From Sapria himalayana (Eukaryota > Streptophyta > Magnoliopsida > Malpighiales > Rafflesiaceae), in contig JAREIK010012033.1 of NCBI GenBank assembly GCA_029783825.1, positions 1 through 64,000 of the forward strand: a DNA stretch of 64,000 bases. The letters are read 5' to 3'. Made by a program: the position numbers and the translations under genes. The notes beneath the pieces were generated by a model, which was not told the origin of the DNA, searched no databases, and worked only from the letters and a program-made list of their open reading frames with translations. This document shows, in pieces, positions 26,720-40,874 of this stretch. Position 1 is the stretch's first letter; each line of letters opens with the position of its first letter.

Positions 26720-27785
26720 CATTACAAGAAAAGATCGATTTAACTAGGGAATTTTAGCTAGGGATCAATCCCTAGCTAAATTGTAATAGATTAGCTAGGG
26801 AATAACAAGGGATAGATGATTTCTTTTTTGAAAAAAAAATAGCAACATTAGCGATGGTTTGCGAGGGAAAACTTTTCAAAACTTCTGCTAAACAAAAGCG
26901 GAGGATTTAGTGATGGATTAGCAACGGAAAAATTTCGTAAATTCTGCTCAAGAAACGCGGAGAGTTTAGCGACAAAATTAGTGATAGAAATTTTCGTAAC
27001 TTCTGCTCAAGAATAGCAGGGATTTTAGCGATGAATTTTGTGATGAAATATCACTCGCTAATAAAAGCCAAAAATTAGCGACGGATTTAGTGACGAAATT
27101 TTCCTAGCTAATAAAATACTTGATTTAACGATAGGTTTAGCGGCGGTTTACGGCGGATTTTTCCTAGCTAATAAAAGCCGAAAATTAGTGACAGATTTTC
27201 CCTTACTAAAAAAATCTTGATTTAGCGATAGATTTAGCTATGAATTTTCCCTTGCTAATAAAATCTTTGATTTAGCGACGAATTTAGCGATAGATTTTCC
27301 CTTGCTAACAAAATCCTTGATTTAGCGATGAATTTTTTATTGCTAATAAAATCATTGATTAAGCGATGAATTTAGCGACATATTTTTCCTTACTAATAAA
27401 TCCTTGATTTAGCGATAGATTTAGCAATGAATTTTGCTTACTAATAAAACCATTGATTTAGCGACGCATTTAGAGACAGATTTTTCCTTGCTAATAAAAT
27501 CCATATTTTAGCTACGGATTTAATGAGCAAATATCCCTAGCTAATAAAATCCAAAAATTAGTGATAGATTTAGCGACGAAATTTCACTAGAAAATAAAAT
27601 CCTTAATTTTGTGACGGATTTAGCGATAGAATTTCCCTAGTTAATAAAATTTGTAATCTAGTGACGGATTTAGCGGCGGATTTTCTTGAGCTAATAAAAT
27701 CCATAATATAGCGATGAATTTTCCCTAGGTTATAAAAACTGTAATTTTGCTACGGATTTAGCGATAGTATTTTCCTAGCCATAAA
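26720..27785. repeat. L element 5' terminus and subterminal array
   Basis: After the terminus come about twenty diverged units of roughly 48 bases, each with TTAGCGACGGATTTAGCGA followed by TTTTCC-TAGCTAATAAAATCC. Successive CTAATAAAATCC words lie near 27,251, 27,299, 27,339, 27,388, 27,435 and 27,485. Units carry both CTAGCTAA and its inverse TTAGC(GA), so single strands can fold. This is the expected 5' subterminal region of a CACTA element, where the TNPA-type protein binds. Confidence 0.8.
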
Positions 27786-29020
27786 TTTAATTATATAATT
27801 TTTTTATTTATTATTTTTTTTAAAATTTTATTTAATTTTGTTTATTAAATGTATGTTATTGGTCTATAGATGAGCAATCCTTGAAACACACACCCTCCTC
27901 GTAAAATCATAAAAAAATTATATTATAAATAAATAATTTAAAAATTATCAAAATACAAAAAACAATTATATATATTAATAATGACTAAATTAACTATTTT
28001 TATGATGTATTAATTTTTTATAATATTTTACAAAAAAAATTTCTAAAATTATTAATTTAAGAAACTTAAAATTTTGTATTAAAATAACATTAAATAATAA
28101 CTTCAATAAGTATAATAATTTTTAGCTATATTTTACAAATTAAATTAACATATATTAAAATTTCTACTAATATAAATATAAATTTATTCATTGTATAATA
28201 AAATAAAAAATATTATCAAAATTATCTTAATTGATGAATAAACTAGTAAAAATTAATATTATTATAAATAAAAAAATTGTATTATTATAGAAACCTTTTA
28301 AATAAATAAATAATACAAAATTAGAAAATCTTGAAATATAATAAAATTATAATTTTTTTAATAAAGTTAAAAGAAAATAAATTAATATTTATAAATAAAT
28401 ACATAGATATTTGCTCTTACAAAAATTTATACAAATTTAACAATTGAGTAATATTTTTACTATTAGCTTTTAACATTACGTTTTTATTAAAATAATAAAT
28501 ATAACTTATTTTAATTATCTTCTCACTTTAAGTAATTTATTGAATTTTAAAAATTATTAATGATATCAAGTAATATGAAATTTTATGCATTTAAAATTAT
28601 TTCATATTATCTTTGCAAAAATTAATATGAATTCTTAAAAATTTATAACCATAAAATATAAATTTTTATATATTTTTTAACATTAATAGTATTTTATAAC
28701 TTTTTTCAAAATTATTATATAGAGTTTATTAATTTTGTACCTATTTGATATTTTTTAAGGCAAAGACATATTTTTTTAAGGCAAAAACATATTTTTTGTA
28801 AGGCAAAACATATTTTTTATTTTTTTATATTTATTATTTAATTAATATAATAAAAAATTGTAAGGTATTTATTTTTCATTTGTAACTTTGTACACGCACA
28901 TTAATTTTGTTGAAAAAATTTTGATAGTAAATAAAATTAATGAGTATTTTTGTATTATATATATATATTATGTTTATTTAATGTTTTAATAATTAAAAAT
29001 ATAAATATTTTCCTAAATTA
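27786..29020. other. AT-rich stretch, no gene seen
   Basis: Over 1.2 kb of very AT-rich sequence with TAATATTATAAATAAA-type words. No coding frame of note and no repeat with a clear period. It lies between the L subterminal array and the possible leader. Confidence 0.6.
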
Positions 29021-29024
29021 TATA

Positions 29025-29190
29025 TTTTCTCTCTCGACATCGACGCATCTCTAACAGAACTAAATTTCTCTGCATTCCGCCATCTATCTCTTGATGCCGA
29101 TTCAAAAAAATTAATTTGAGGTTTAAGATTTAATTTGTTATTGATTTGAGGTACGTTTATACATTTATTCTTCATCGATTAAATTGGATT
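29025..29190 (+). promoter_or_regulatory. Possible leader of the L element transcript
   Basis: A local island of mixed composition in AT-rich DNA, with CTCTCTCGACATCGACGC and CATTCCGCCATCTATCTC. By position it corresponds to the outer element's leader at 25,640-26,000. It may hold the transcription start of the transposase genes. There is no direct evidence beyond composition and position. Confidence 0.2.
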
Positions 29191-29377
29191 GCTTAATCAA
29201 AGAGTAAGCATTTTTATTCTATTTTTTATTTGTTTCCAAATTTCTTTTTTAATCATCATGGTATGCTTGGATTTCATATATGAACTTATTCATATACATG
29301 TTTCATGTATTAGTGATATAATATGTTGTCATTGTGTGGATTTTGATGGTGACCCTATACAAAAACAATATATAAAA

Positions 29378-29510
29378 AGTATATATACTTAGGTTTGCCG
29401 ACTTGATATCTACAAAAAAAGTATACATTAATATGCATGTGTATTTATATATAACTAGTATACATACTTAGGTATGCCGACTTGATATCTACTAAAATAG
29501 TATACATCAA
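29378..29510 (+). repeat. Short tandem duplication, period about 79 bp
   Basis: The string TGCCGACTTGATATCTAC, preceded by ACTTAGGT and followed by AGTATACAT, occurs twice, at about 29,378-29,432 and 29,457-29,510. The copies differ at a few positions. Confidence 0.8.
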
Positions 29511-29525
29511 TAGTAATGATCGAAT

Positions 29526-30120
29526 TCAAAAATAAAATATAATAAAATAAAATAAATAAAATAAATAAAATAAATAAAATAAATAATAAATAAAAAATAA
29601 AAAAAATAAAATAAATAAAATTAATACAATTAATAAAATTAATAAAATAAATAAAATAAAATAATAAAATAATTTTAATAATAAATAATAAAATAATAAC
29701 ACAAATAAAAAAATAAAAAAATAAATAAAATAAAATAAATAAATAAAATAAAATAAATAAAATAAATAAAATAAATAAAATAAAATAAATAAAATAAAAT
29801 AAATAAAATAAATAAAATAAATAAAATAAATAAAATAAATAAAATAATAAAATAAATAAAATAAATAAAATAAATAAAATAAATAAAATAATAAAATAAA
29901 TAAAATAAATAAAATAAATAAATAAAATAAATAAAGTAAATAAAGTAAATAAATAAAAGTAAATAAAATAAATAAAATAATAAAATAATAAAATAAAATA
30001 AATAAAATAAATAAAATAAATAAAATAAATAAAATAATAAAATAAATAAAATAAATAAAATAAATAAAATAAATAAAATAAATAAAATAAAATAAAATAA
30101 AAAAATAAATAAAATAAAAG
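29526..30120. repeat. (AAATA)n pentanucleotide array
   Basis: About 595 bases of AAATA units, mostly exact, with scattered AAT, AAAAT and AAAGT variants. The minus strand has a long Phe-Ile-Leu-rich open frame that comes purely from the repeat. It is inside the L element between its leader and its AT-rich 5' repeats. Confidence 0.95.
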
Positions 30121-32690
30121 TTTAGCATGTCGAATTAAATTAAACTAATTATACTCGATTGAACTAGTTTGAACTATTCTACCATCTTCTAGAAAACTCA
30201 ATAATATTCACACATGTAATTGAAAATAATGAGCAAAAGTTTCTCAATTCACTTTTAAAATATTCTCATGATATGCGTTGTTGTGTGCTAGGAATACCAA
30301 ATCACTTTTATTTATAGGCAAGATTCCAAGTTTTTAAATTTTTGATACAACATTTAGTAAGCCAACACAGCTTTTACTTGTAAAGTCAATCCTTGACTGG
30401 TATACACATCATCATAGTAAGCACATAATCAATGCTTATCACTCATATAAGCCAAGACATGGAAATCATACATACTAACACATGATATTCATGCAAGTAA
30501 GCATGTTATAAGCTTGTAAGTCAACATATGATATAAAAATAATTATTCTTATTAATTTTTTCATTGACTTTATTGTCATTTTCCTACTTGATTCATTTAT
30601 ATTATTATGGTTGCACTTATCTTTAACAAAGATTATCATGGTGTGTGTGCGTGCGTGCGTGTGTGTGTGTGTGTATAAAGATTTATATTTACCATGTATC
30701 TAACATTTTGTAAATTAAATTTATCTCAGAATTTATCTCAAACATAATAACTTTATATTTATGTTTCTTGAAATAAAATACTTATATTTCTAATAATTTC
30801 AATATTGCTTCAATAGATGTCGCATTGTGTGTGATTCCTTGTGATCTCTCTTGTGTTAGTAATGAGTGGATTTGGTGAATCAAGTTTATTAATATTTAAA
30901 TAATAATTTCATACTAATATAATAAGATCAACATATAGCAATGTGTCATGGACACTTAAGCTAAGATAGTATAAAATATATGAACCAAACTTTTTGTACA
31001 TAATTACTATCAAGAATAATGTTTTTAAAAACATATAGCATGGTACTAATAATCCGAACCAACAACATGGTAGACTGATCGGAAAAAGATGATAAATATT
31101 CTAACACTGAAAATATGAGTCCGACCCTCGTAGATGTTAGATATGGTTTCCATGGTGCTATCATTTATCATGTTGTTCAAATGTTGGGAAGTGAATTTTA
31201 TATATTCTAATCAAGAAGCCTCATAGCTCATACACGAGCCAAATAATAATTTTGAGTTGAGTTTTGAAGAAGGGTTGGCAGATAAAAAAAGTATAATATT
31301 TTAAATCTATAACATTTTTAATTTATATAGAGGATATAAAACTATTAAAAATATTTAGAAATTTTTAATGTTTATAATCCCCACAATGTCATGCAATACA
31401 ATAGATTTTTTTCAACCAAAAAATATTTTATCAACTTAAATTTATGATTTTAGCTATAACAATGTAGTTTATTATTACTTTACAATTCAACTTCTACCAA
31501 ATTTATATTACTATAATTTATACCATTAACAACTGTGGATTATGAAGAATTTATGTATCTCTATAATGTTGATGAATTTCATGCCATACAAGAGTACTCT
31601 ATTTACGACAATATTCGTTAGGACACCCTTTATCTCATCATGTTAATAATTATCTTTTAACACATGGTAATCTTTCCTTGTTGCAATATTTATTTTAAAT
31701 AATTTAAAAATCTAATAAATATGAGTAGTAATTGTTAGTTGAACGTTGTAGTTTTTAGTTGAGTACCATAACTATTAGTTGTAACCTACAAGCTTGAATC
31801 TAAGTTTCATGTTTCAAAAAATTTATGGCAGATGTATCTTGTAAATAGTAATAAAGAATATAAGAAAAGAAAATATGAGAAGTACTATAAAAATGTATGT
31901 ATCATTAATGAAACATTAATTTATAGTACTAGCAAATATATGTGAGTACTCTTTTATGTGAGTATTCTTTTATAGTTTAATATGATATAAACATATTTAC
32001 TAATTTTTTTAGTCCGGAACTTATATTATTAAATATTATTTCATATCTTAAAAAAAAATATAAATTATTATAATTTCAAAAACATCAAATCAATATAATA
32101 AAAATAAAAGTAAAAAATACAGCAAAATAAATTATAAAGAATATTAATAAGTTGTAAATAAAAATAGAAATTTCAAAACTATTTAGAATTTATTGAGATA
32201 CTAGGATGAGATGATTCATATAGATTAATAGTATTTATAGTTTCTTTTTGTATTTATATGTGAATTTTTATATTATTAATAAATGATAATGTCATTTTAT
32301 AATTTTTATTCATAATATTATATTATTGTGAGTTTTTATTTATTTTATTTAGTTGGTTTATTTTTTATGGGAATACTCGATATGTAAAGTTTCATCAATC
32401 ATTTTTATTCATTAAGTAAAAGCAAGAGTTTTAGTTATCTATTATTATATTGAGTATTATTTTTTTATATCATCTTTTTTTTTATTTTCATGTATTAATC
32501 TACAGTTTTTTTTGAATATATATATATGGACATGCAGATATATGGAAGAAATTTATGATTCTTTAGCAGAACATCTCTTTGCTATAGAAGTTGTAGTAAA
32601 TGGACATTCAAAGTAACTTCATTCTCATGTGGAAAATTGTAGAAATATAGTATTTATTCTCTCACTCTTTATAAACATCATTGATGACCA
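30121..32690. other. No gene seen; GT microsatellite at 30,641-30,676
   Basis: About 2.5 kb of AT-rich DNA with no conserved coding. A GTGTGTGCGTGCGTGCGTG-type run lies at 30,641-30,676. Near the end (32,541-32,615) is a 24-codon frame, MEEIYDSLAEHLFAIEVVV and five more residues, preceded by TGGACATGCAG, an acceptor-like word. This could be a small leader exon of the transposase gene, but it is too short to judge. Confidence 0.5.
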
Positions 32691-33407
32691 TATTTTAGAT
32701 ATTTGTTGAATTTGTATGACTATATAAATAATTGTATAACTATATAACACACTATATAATTAAATATAACTATATTTGTAAGTATGTATACATATATGTA
32801 AATCTAATTATTTTTTATAACTTTATATATTTATGTATAATTATTTGTAAGAAATTTTCTATATATAACTATATGTTTAACTATATAAAATATGTATAGT
32901 TATATATACAATATGTATAATAACATATAACTATAAATAATTGTATCTTATTATATGTATTACTATAAAAACTTATACATAACTATATTTAACTATAATT
33001 TACAACTTACATTTAATATACAATTCTATATATTAGTATTCAAAATTGTATTTTACTATATCTATACCTATACATAACTATAGGTATAGATATATAAAAT
33101 TATATAAATAAATATATATACCTACATATAAATATAAGTTTAACTATATGTGTAACTATATGTATAACCACATGTAACTATATTTATAATTTCATGTATA
33201 ACAACATACAACATTTTGTTTAATTATATGTGTATAACTATATATAAATATTTTTCAAACTAAATAAAACTTTATATAATTAAATATAACTATATTTTTA
33301 AATATTCATACATATATGTGTACATATATATATACACATATATGTAAATCTATATACTTGTTTATAACTTTGTATATATTATGTATAACTAAATATAACT
33401 ACTCATA

Positions 33408-33457
<50 letters not shown>

Positions 33458-34330
33458 GTGTAACTATATGTATAATCACATGTAACTATATTTATAATTA
33501 CATGCATAATAACATACAACATCATATTTAATTATATGTGTATAACTATATAAAAATATTTGTAAAAACTAAATATAACTTTATATAATTAAATATAACT
33601 ATATTTTTAATTATTTATACATATATGTATACATATATGTAATATATATATTTGTTGTTTATAACATTGTATATATTTATGTATAACTAAATTTAATTAC
33701 TCGTATGAATATAATTATATATATATATATAACTAAATGTTTAACGATATATAATTTTTTATAACTATATATATTATATGTATGCTAACTTATAATTATA
33801 AATAATTCTATCATACTATATGTATAACTATAAAAACTTTATACATAACTATATTTAAATATATAATTAACATTTGTTTAATATACATTTTTATATTAGT
33901 ATAAAAATATATTTTAATATATCTATACCTATACATAAGTATATGTAAAAATATATGAAATTATATAATAATAAATATATACATACATATAAATATAAGT
34001 TTAACTATATGTGTAACTATATGTGTAACTATATGTATAACTTCATGTAAAATATTTATAATTATATGTATAAAAACATGCAACACAATGTTAACTATAT
34101 GTGTAGAACTATATATAAATATTCTTATAACTATAAATAACTCTATATAATAAATATACCTTTATTTTTAATTATGTATACATATGTGTAAATCTGTATT
34201 ATTGTTTATAACTTTGTATACATTTATTTATATTTACTTATAACTACTTGTATGCATATATATATAATTATATGTTTAACTATATGTAACTATTTATAAC
34301 TACATTTACTATATGTATCCTAACATATAA
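32690..34330 (+). repeat. AT-rich tandem repeats upstream of L TNP2
   Basis: The same TAACTATAT-type repeats as in the outer and R elements. CATGTAACTATATTTATAAT recurs near 33,170, 33,480 and, diverged, 34,040, and ATAAATAATT-TATC near 32,930 and 33,795. A pure (TA)n run lies at about 33,409-33,455. From about 33,150 on it pairs in inverted orientation with R at 51,885-53,280. It probably forms part of the promoter or a leader intron. Confidence 0.7.
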
Positions 34331-34594
34331 TTATATATGAGATAATATTAATTTGTAGAACTAATTTGAAATTAAATGGCAAAAGATATAATATCAACAA
34401 TATGTAAGCACGTAGCATGAGAGTCTCCATTGATCAGGCTCATATATGGTATAATACAAGTAAGGGTCATACTCTTACCTAATCTTAGCCCTTAGGCCTC
34501 AGGCTCAAATATGAAGTTATGTATGACAAAAAATGTAATATTTGATAGGTTTATACAGAAGAAATTACATTCTTCTATATAATTTTTCATTCTA

Positions 34595-34905
34595 ACACTA
34601 CACTCTATGTCTCTCTCCCTCTCTAATTCTTCAAGTCTCTCTATTCCTTTTTTTCTTTATGTGTCACACACTCTTTCTGTTATTTTTTTTTGGCTCTCCT
34701 TTCTTGCTTGTTCTCTCTCTTCTCTCTCTCTCTCTCTCCCTGTCTCCTCTCTCTCTATCTCTCTCTCTCTATCATCTCTATGTCTTCATCTCTATATTTC
34801 CCTCTCTCTACCTTTCACCATTTCTCTCCCCTCTCTCACCCTCTTTCTCTCTCCTCTCTCTCCCCCATGTCTCCCCATTTCTCTACCCCTTTCTCTTTCC
34901 CCACC

Positions 34906-34940
<35 letters not shown>

Positions 34941-34965
34941 CTCCCTCCCTCTCCTCAAACATTAA
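34595..34965 (+). promoter_or_regulatory. Pyrimidine-rich tract upstream of L TNP2
   Basis: About 370 bases almost entirely C and T on the plus strand, with CTCTCTCTCTC and CCCTCTCTC blocks. It lies about 270-640 bases before the TNP2 start. The R element has the same tract at the same distance (51,287-51,612, purine-rich on plus). Conservation in both arms suggests a 5' untranslated or promoter role. Such mirror-symmetric tracts can also form triplex DNA. The Ser/Leu-rich frames in it are artefacts. Confidence 0.55.
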
Positions 34966-35235
34966 ATGTCTTTTTTTTGCTTTTTTTTGTGCATTATCAC
35001 ATTTTGCACCCTTTATCTAGTGTAAATGTGATATCTATTAATCTTTATCGTGCTAAAAATTGATTTATCTATTAATGTAGATTTTGCAAACAGATTGCCT
35101 CGATATTCACAATATTTAATTTTTAAATATTCATTTGTAGTAATTTTATTTAATTATTTGTATATTTTAAAATAATTGAATGTTTTATTCAAAATAATGA
35201 TTGGACATTATTTTTTGTAAATAAAACATGGCAAA

Positions 35236-38200
35236 ATGAGCTCAAAACATCAGTGGATGTATAGATGGATTTTTAATGGATTTTTGAATCAAGATTTTTT
35301 GACTAGGCTTGAAACTTCATCAATTTTGCATGTAGTCAATCGAGATTGAAGGATGAAGAAAAAATTAAATGTCCATATAATCATCGCAAGTGTTTAGAAT
35401 ATCCCATTTTGTGATGCAAAACTATAAGATATCATTTGGCTAAATATGGCTTTGTGCCAAAATATTTTGTTTGGCTTTATCATGAGGAAAGTACAATGGC
35501 TCTAAATATTGAACAAAAAGAGGGCATTGAATCATTTTCTTGTGGTGAAGAATCATCAAACGCATTTCATAGAATGATCATAGAAGCTGCTGGTGCTGAC
35601 TTCAATACAGATTACATGGATGAACCACCTAATCCTAAAGCTCAAAAATTTTATGAAATACTTAAAGCTGTAGATAAAGAGATGTGGCCTATTTGTAAAA
35701 CACATTCGTAATTATCACTTTGGCTCGACTAATGAGCATTAAGTTAGAAAACCTTATGTCTGAAAAATTATTTGATCAGGTGACAGAACTGATGAAAGAA
35801 AATGTTCTGGATAATAATTTGACCACTAACAACTTTTACAACACTAAAAAGTTACTACGAGGAACGAGTCTACTAATGGAATGAATTGATTGTTGTTTAA
35901 ATGGATGCATGTTATATCGGGTGGTGATAGTGATTTAATTAGCTGTAAGTTTTGTGATCATCCTCAATTTATGAAGGCACCCAGTTTGTAGATACCACAA
36001 AAATTGAAGGTTGTCTTTAAGAATATGTATTATTTTCCATTAATTCCTCGATTACAGAGACTATATGCATCAAATGCTATAGTAAATGATATGAGGTGGC
36101 ATTCTGAGCATGTGGTGAAGAAGGGGTAATGCGTCATCCAACAGATTCACCTGCTTGGAAGCATTTTAAATATATACATCAAGATTTTGGCTGAAAGTCG
36201 AAATGTGAGTTTGGTTCTCTACATTGATTGATTTCAGTCATTTAGGCAATCTGGACAACAATATTCAACATGATCAGTGGTGGTGACACCTTTAACTTGC
36301 CTTCGTGGTTGTGTCTGAAGAAGCAATATATGTTTTTTTCAATATTGGTTTTAGGGCCAAAAAATCCGAAAGAGATGCTAGATGTTTTCTTACAGCCTCT
36401 TATTTAGAGTAAAATCATTTATGGGATGTTGGCATGAATACATATCACATCTCAAAGAAGCAAATTTCATTATGCGGGCAACTTATATGGATGGTAAGTG
36501 ACTTTCCTGCATATTCAATGTTGTCTAGCTGGAGTACTACAAGATGAATTGAATGAAGTATTGCATGACAAATTTTGATGCATTTACCCTCAAATTTAGT
36601 GGTAAATAGTCATGGTTTGATAACCATCGTAAGTTTCTACCTACGAATCATCCTTTTCGAAGAAATATAACTACATTTCGAAAAATAAAACTGTGAAGAT
36701 AGTTTCACCGGCAGTTTATTCAAAAGATGATATTATGACAGAGATTCATAGTTTGGATTTAAAGAAGGTAACTGAAAAGGAAACTACTAGAAGTAATGGA
36801 CCAATAGGCAAATTATTTGGCTGGAGGAATTGAAGTATATTTTGGGACTTGCATTATTGGAAGTCCAATTTAATTCGTCATAACTTAGATGTAATACATA
36901 TTGAAAATATGTTTTTGACATTATTTTCAACACTATCCTTAATGTATATGGAAAAACAAAAGGTACTTTAAAATCAATACAAGTGAATGATTACTGTCAG
37001 CATTCTGAATTGAAACTGAATGAGGAAACAAAAAAATTCTTTAAAGATTTTACACACTTGATAAGAAGGCAAGACAGATATTGTGTGAATGGGTTAAATA
37101 TTTGAAATTCTCTGATGGATATGTGTCAAATATTGGTAGATGCGTGGATATAAAGAATCTTAAGATATTTGGAATGAAAAGTCATGACTGTCATGTATTT
37201 ATGTAGAGATTAATACCAAATGGATTCCGTGAATTACTTGTTCAAAGTGTTTGGAAGGTCCTTACATAATTTCATTTGTTTTTTAAATAGCTAAGTGCAA
37301 CCACAATCAAAAAGATGACATGGTGAGGCTAGAGAATGAAATTCTACATATTATTTGTAAGCTCGAATAGATATTTGCTCAGAGTTTTTTTGACTCGATG
37401 GAGCATTTGCAGGCCCATTAGGCATATGAAGCAAGGATTGCAGGCCTAGAGTAATACAGGTGTATGTATCTTTTTGATAGGTAAATACATATAATTTGAT
37501 GTGTTTTATTATTTTATACTTTAAGTATTATTGTTATTTAATCTAATTGAAACCTAACATTATGGATGTAGGTATCTTCGTAAGTTAAAATTGAATGTTA
37601 GAAACAAGGCAAAAGTTGAAGGTTCAATTTGCAATACATATTTAGTAAAAGAAGCATCATCATTTTGTTCTTATTATTTTAAGGATCATGTCAATACAAA
37701 GAATATTAATGTGCCGCAGAATGATGAAGGTCATGTGATGGTAGAAGATGATTCTGTGGACAAACTATCTATCTTCAAGTACCTGTAAGAGCACTTGGAA
37801 GAGCAATGAAAAGATGTATGACAAATGAAGAGTACAAACAACCCGAAGCTATGTTTTACTTAATTGTGAGGAGGTTGCACCATATATTGAGTATGTATAC
37901 CCAAAATGGTTGCATGTTTAATCATAGTTTGATTTTATCTTTAATAGAATTCTTAAAAATTGATATACATTTTTTTTCTCTCTTTTAATTTGTTGAGTAT
38001 TTATGTTGAGCAGTTAAAATATAAGCATCCAGCAATTTCTAACAATGATGTCGATTATATGCTAGAAACTAAATTTGCGAATTGGTTAAAAAATTATGTG
38101 AGAATAATTAAGTTTTATATTTTTGAATTATTTAATTTTTAGTATCTTTTATTTGTTAATATCATTTTTAAGTTATGTCACAGGTAATTGATCCTTCAAA

Positions 38201-38899
38201 TGGAGATTCAAATATTTTTATTCAAAATCTAAATAAATGCCCATTTAGATATGTGACAGCCTATCCGAGTATTTTGTTAATGGATATAAATTTCAAACAA
38301 TCGGGCATAGTTCTTCTAAAATAATAATGAATAGTGGTGTATGCATTAAAGGCTCGGTTATTGTGCAGATGAGATTAATTATTATGGTCAACTCAAAAAG
38401 TTATTGAGTTGGAGTATCCTGGACTCAAAAATAACAAGTTTGTATTATTTAAGTGTGAGTCGTTTAATCCTACATGAAATGTGGGCACGAAGACTCATTC
38501 TGATTATAAGCTAGTGAATGTTAACCATTAAACACAGATATAATCAATATGAGCCATTTATTATGACAGTTCAAGCCACTGAGGTATATTATTGTATCTT
38601 GTGATAAGAGAGATTGGTGGGTGATTTGCAATATCAAAGCTCGATCAAAATTTGAAGTACCAACATCGTAAAAAAGAAGTGCAGACTTAGAAATTGCACC
38701 AGCATTCTAGGAAGATGACATAAATAATATTGAGCCTTTGAATGTAGATGAAGATCCAGGAAATTTACGTGAGTAAAATGGTGCCACAATAGAAATTGAA
38801 GATGATCAATTTCTATCTGAAGATGTGTTCAAACTTCTATCAAAATCAGAAAAAATATCAGAAGATCCATTGGAGGATGACAGTGATGTCGATAATTAA
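35236..38899 (+). pseudogene. TNP2-like CACTA transposase relic (L element)
   Basis: The start at 35,236 (MSSKHQWMYRW) matches the R copy and the family N-terminus. Domains in order: transposase-associated domain with KCPYNHRKC at about 35,361-35,393; Transposase_21 core with KFYEILKA (35,640s) and MRWHSEH (36,091); the RHNLD-IHIE region near 36,880; DUF4218-type region at about 37,080-37,790 with SHDCHVF (37,180), then VRNKAKVEGSICNTY; DUF4216-type region at about 38,190-38,650 with YYGQL, LEY and WWVICNIKARS. It ends DPLEDDSDVDN at TAA 38,897-38,899. Introns with GT/AG ends are visible at 37,481-37,571, 37,891-37,997 and 38,098-38,183, and recur in the R copy. Stops (TGA 35,347; TGA 35,412) and frameshifts throughout make it a pseudogene. 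The length without insertions equals that of R within a few bases. Confidence 0.9.
37481..37571 (+). other. Conserved short intron in L TNP2
   Basis: GTAAATACA...GATGTAG splits the family motif RWMYPFERY-LRKL between R and Y. The R copy has a 95-base intron at the same codon (48,664-48,758). Confidence 0.75.
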
Positions 38900-39037
38900 A
38901 TTGTTATAATTTTATTAAATTTAAACTATCAAAGACTTTTTATATTTTGTTGAAACCTATCAGTGTGTTTTATTCGAAAATAAATGCTTGTTCATCATAT
39001 CCCTATTTTTTGTTCTATCTTTTATTTTGTACAGTAG

Positions 39038-40874
39038 ATGGTGCCTAAAGGATGTGGTTGTGGCGGAGTTGGACGTCGACACAGAAATGAAGCAAATTCA
39101 TCTATTATTTTACATCAAGTTGCAGAATTAGTACCATCTCATAGCCACCATATCCAGACTTAAAGATCAGAATCACCTCTCCATTTCTATCACCATCACC
39201 ATCTTTGAGACCTCTACTATCACCTTTATTAGATGTAAGCCCACCACTCATCGTGCTTTCTGCACATACTTTTGATCCATCTCTTTCTTCTGCACCGCAT
39301 TTTACACTAATTGTTCCCCTCATTTATAATACCAATGACATCATCAAATATTGTGCCTTCTTTGTAATCAGTGTAAAGTTAGAAATTGAGATTGTGGATG
39401 AGAGGTAAAAGATATATGTAAAAATGAATTGAAAAAAAAATTTGATGTTATTGTCAGTGGTTTTTTTAATATTGTTATGATTTGCTTATTTTCAATGTTA
39501 TTTTTTTATTTGTATAGTTTTATTCTATCTCACATGTGTTATACTATAATTATAATGGCTTTCAAGACTGATTCTAAAGCTTTCACCTGGAAGAAAGTTC
39601 CTGAATCGACAAAAAAGTAATTTTAATGACTTTCGGGTAAAAATAACAAAACAAAAGCATTGAAAAATATTTATCTAATTAATTAACTTTTATGTTGGTT
39701 ATTATTCGCAGTAAATAATTATGTTCTAGTAGTTAATATAAATTCTTCTATCATGTTTCTATTTATAAATCAGTACATTGGCACCCAAATTTGTTGGAAA
39801 GATAAAGTCATTATGGGAGATCAAAGCTGCTAAATGGTATTCTGATTTTATCCATAAATTAAAGAAAATGAAAGAAAGGCCTGATTTTATATTTGAGGAA
39901 GACTAGCCCGAGTGGCTTATTATTGGATGAGCCAGATGTGAAGAAAAAAATAAGATATTTCCCATAAAAATTAATGAAATGAGGTAGCTGGACTAGGTAC
40001 AGAAATCTATCGACACACTGGAGGTTCAAAGTCGAGCATTGAGCATGCTAGACATTTGGTACAAATTTAAAATTCTAAACATTTCTATATTTTTTGGTTG
40101 TCATAAAAGCCCTATAATTAAAATCTATGCATGGTTTTATTAATTTGTTACATTTTTTTATCATTTGTTTTTTAAGACTTAATAAAAACAAATTCTAGGT
40201 TGATGAATTGGGTCGAGATATAAATTTTATTAGATTTTCAGGAAGATGCATGTGAAGAAAGTGGATTCAGTATGTGACAACAATCTTAAATGATTGATGT
40301 AAGAAATTGTTATATTAATTAGATTTTATAAAACAACAGTACATTATGAAAATTGTTGAATCCAAAATATTTATTTTATTTTTTGTATATCTATAATAGT
40401 TTTTTCTCTATTTTATCTCAGGACCTAATAGAGAAACGTGTGACAGCTGCTCATCAAAAAGTTGAGGGTTCTATGGATCTTCAACCAATTGAATGTGATC
40501 CTATTTATTTGGAGATAATAAGAGGTCAAAAGAAGCAGCGAGTGTACCGAATCGGCTCTAAGGGAGTCGCATTTTGTTGTAGCAGTCATGCTTCTAAATT
40601 CACTTGTCTCGACAAAGGTGGATGCGGTGGTCAAACAACAATCACTGGAAACAAATGAACATATAGTAGTTATGAAGACCGAAATGAAAAAAAAAATGAG
40701 CAGATAACTAATTTGATGGAAGAAATGCAAGAAATTAAAAAAATGAATTATGAGATGAAAGAAATTAAAAATGTAATGCAACAGCAGATGTCCTATATTG
40801 AGTCACAATTAGGGGCATTGGCGCAACATATAGCATTCAGAGATCCAGCTGCGAATCCTCGTAGGAGAGGCTAA
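39038..40874 (+). pseudogene. En/Spm-type second transposase gene (L element)
   Basis: Starts MVPKGCGCGGVGRRHRNEAN. After a Ser/Pro/His-rich region comes AFTWKKVPESTKK (39,585-39,620), an intron at about 39,637-39,773 (GGGTAAAA...AAATCAG), then PKFVGKIKSLWEIKAAKWY with DFIHKLKK (39,780-39,880) and PEWLIIG (39,910). A final part has VTAAHQKVEGSMDLQPIE (40,440), YLEIIRGQKKQRVY-IGSKG (40,520) and a coiled coil, EEMQEIKKMNYEMKEIK (40,720-40,800), ending at TAA 40,872-40,874. The W-spaced central block and Glu/Lys coiled coil are typical of the plant Transposase_24 (Ptta/En/Spm) family, thought to bind subterminal repeats. It lies about 140 bases after TNP2 on the same strand. Several stops mark it as a relic. 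Confidence 0.8.

Noticed and set aside
29526..30128. A 200-codon minus-strand frame rich in Phe, Ile and Leu
   Set aside because: It is entirely the translation of the AAATA pentanucleotide array.
30961..31164. A 67-codon minus-strand frame as a possible host or retroelement gene
   Set aside because: No motif I recognise, isolated in AT-rich element DNA, and not conserved in the other CACTA copies.
34607..35063. Ser/Leu-rich open frames near 34.6-35.0 kb, and similar ones at 51.34-51.61 kb
   Set aside because: They arise from CT or GA simple sequence and overlap in several frames. The two arms share the DNA tract but not one frame.
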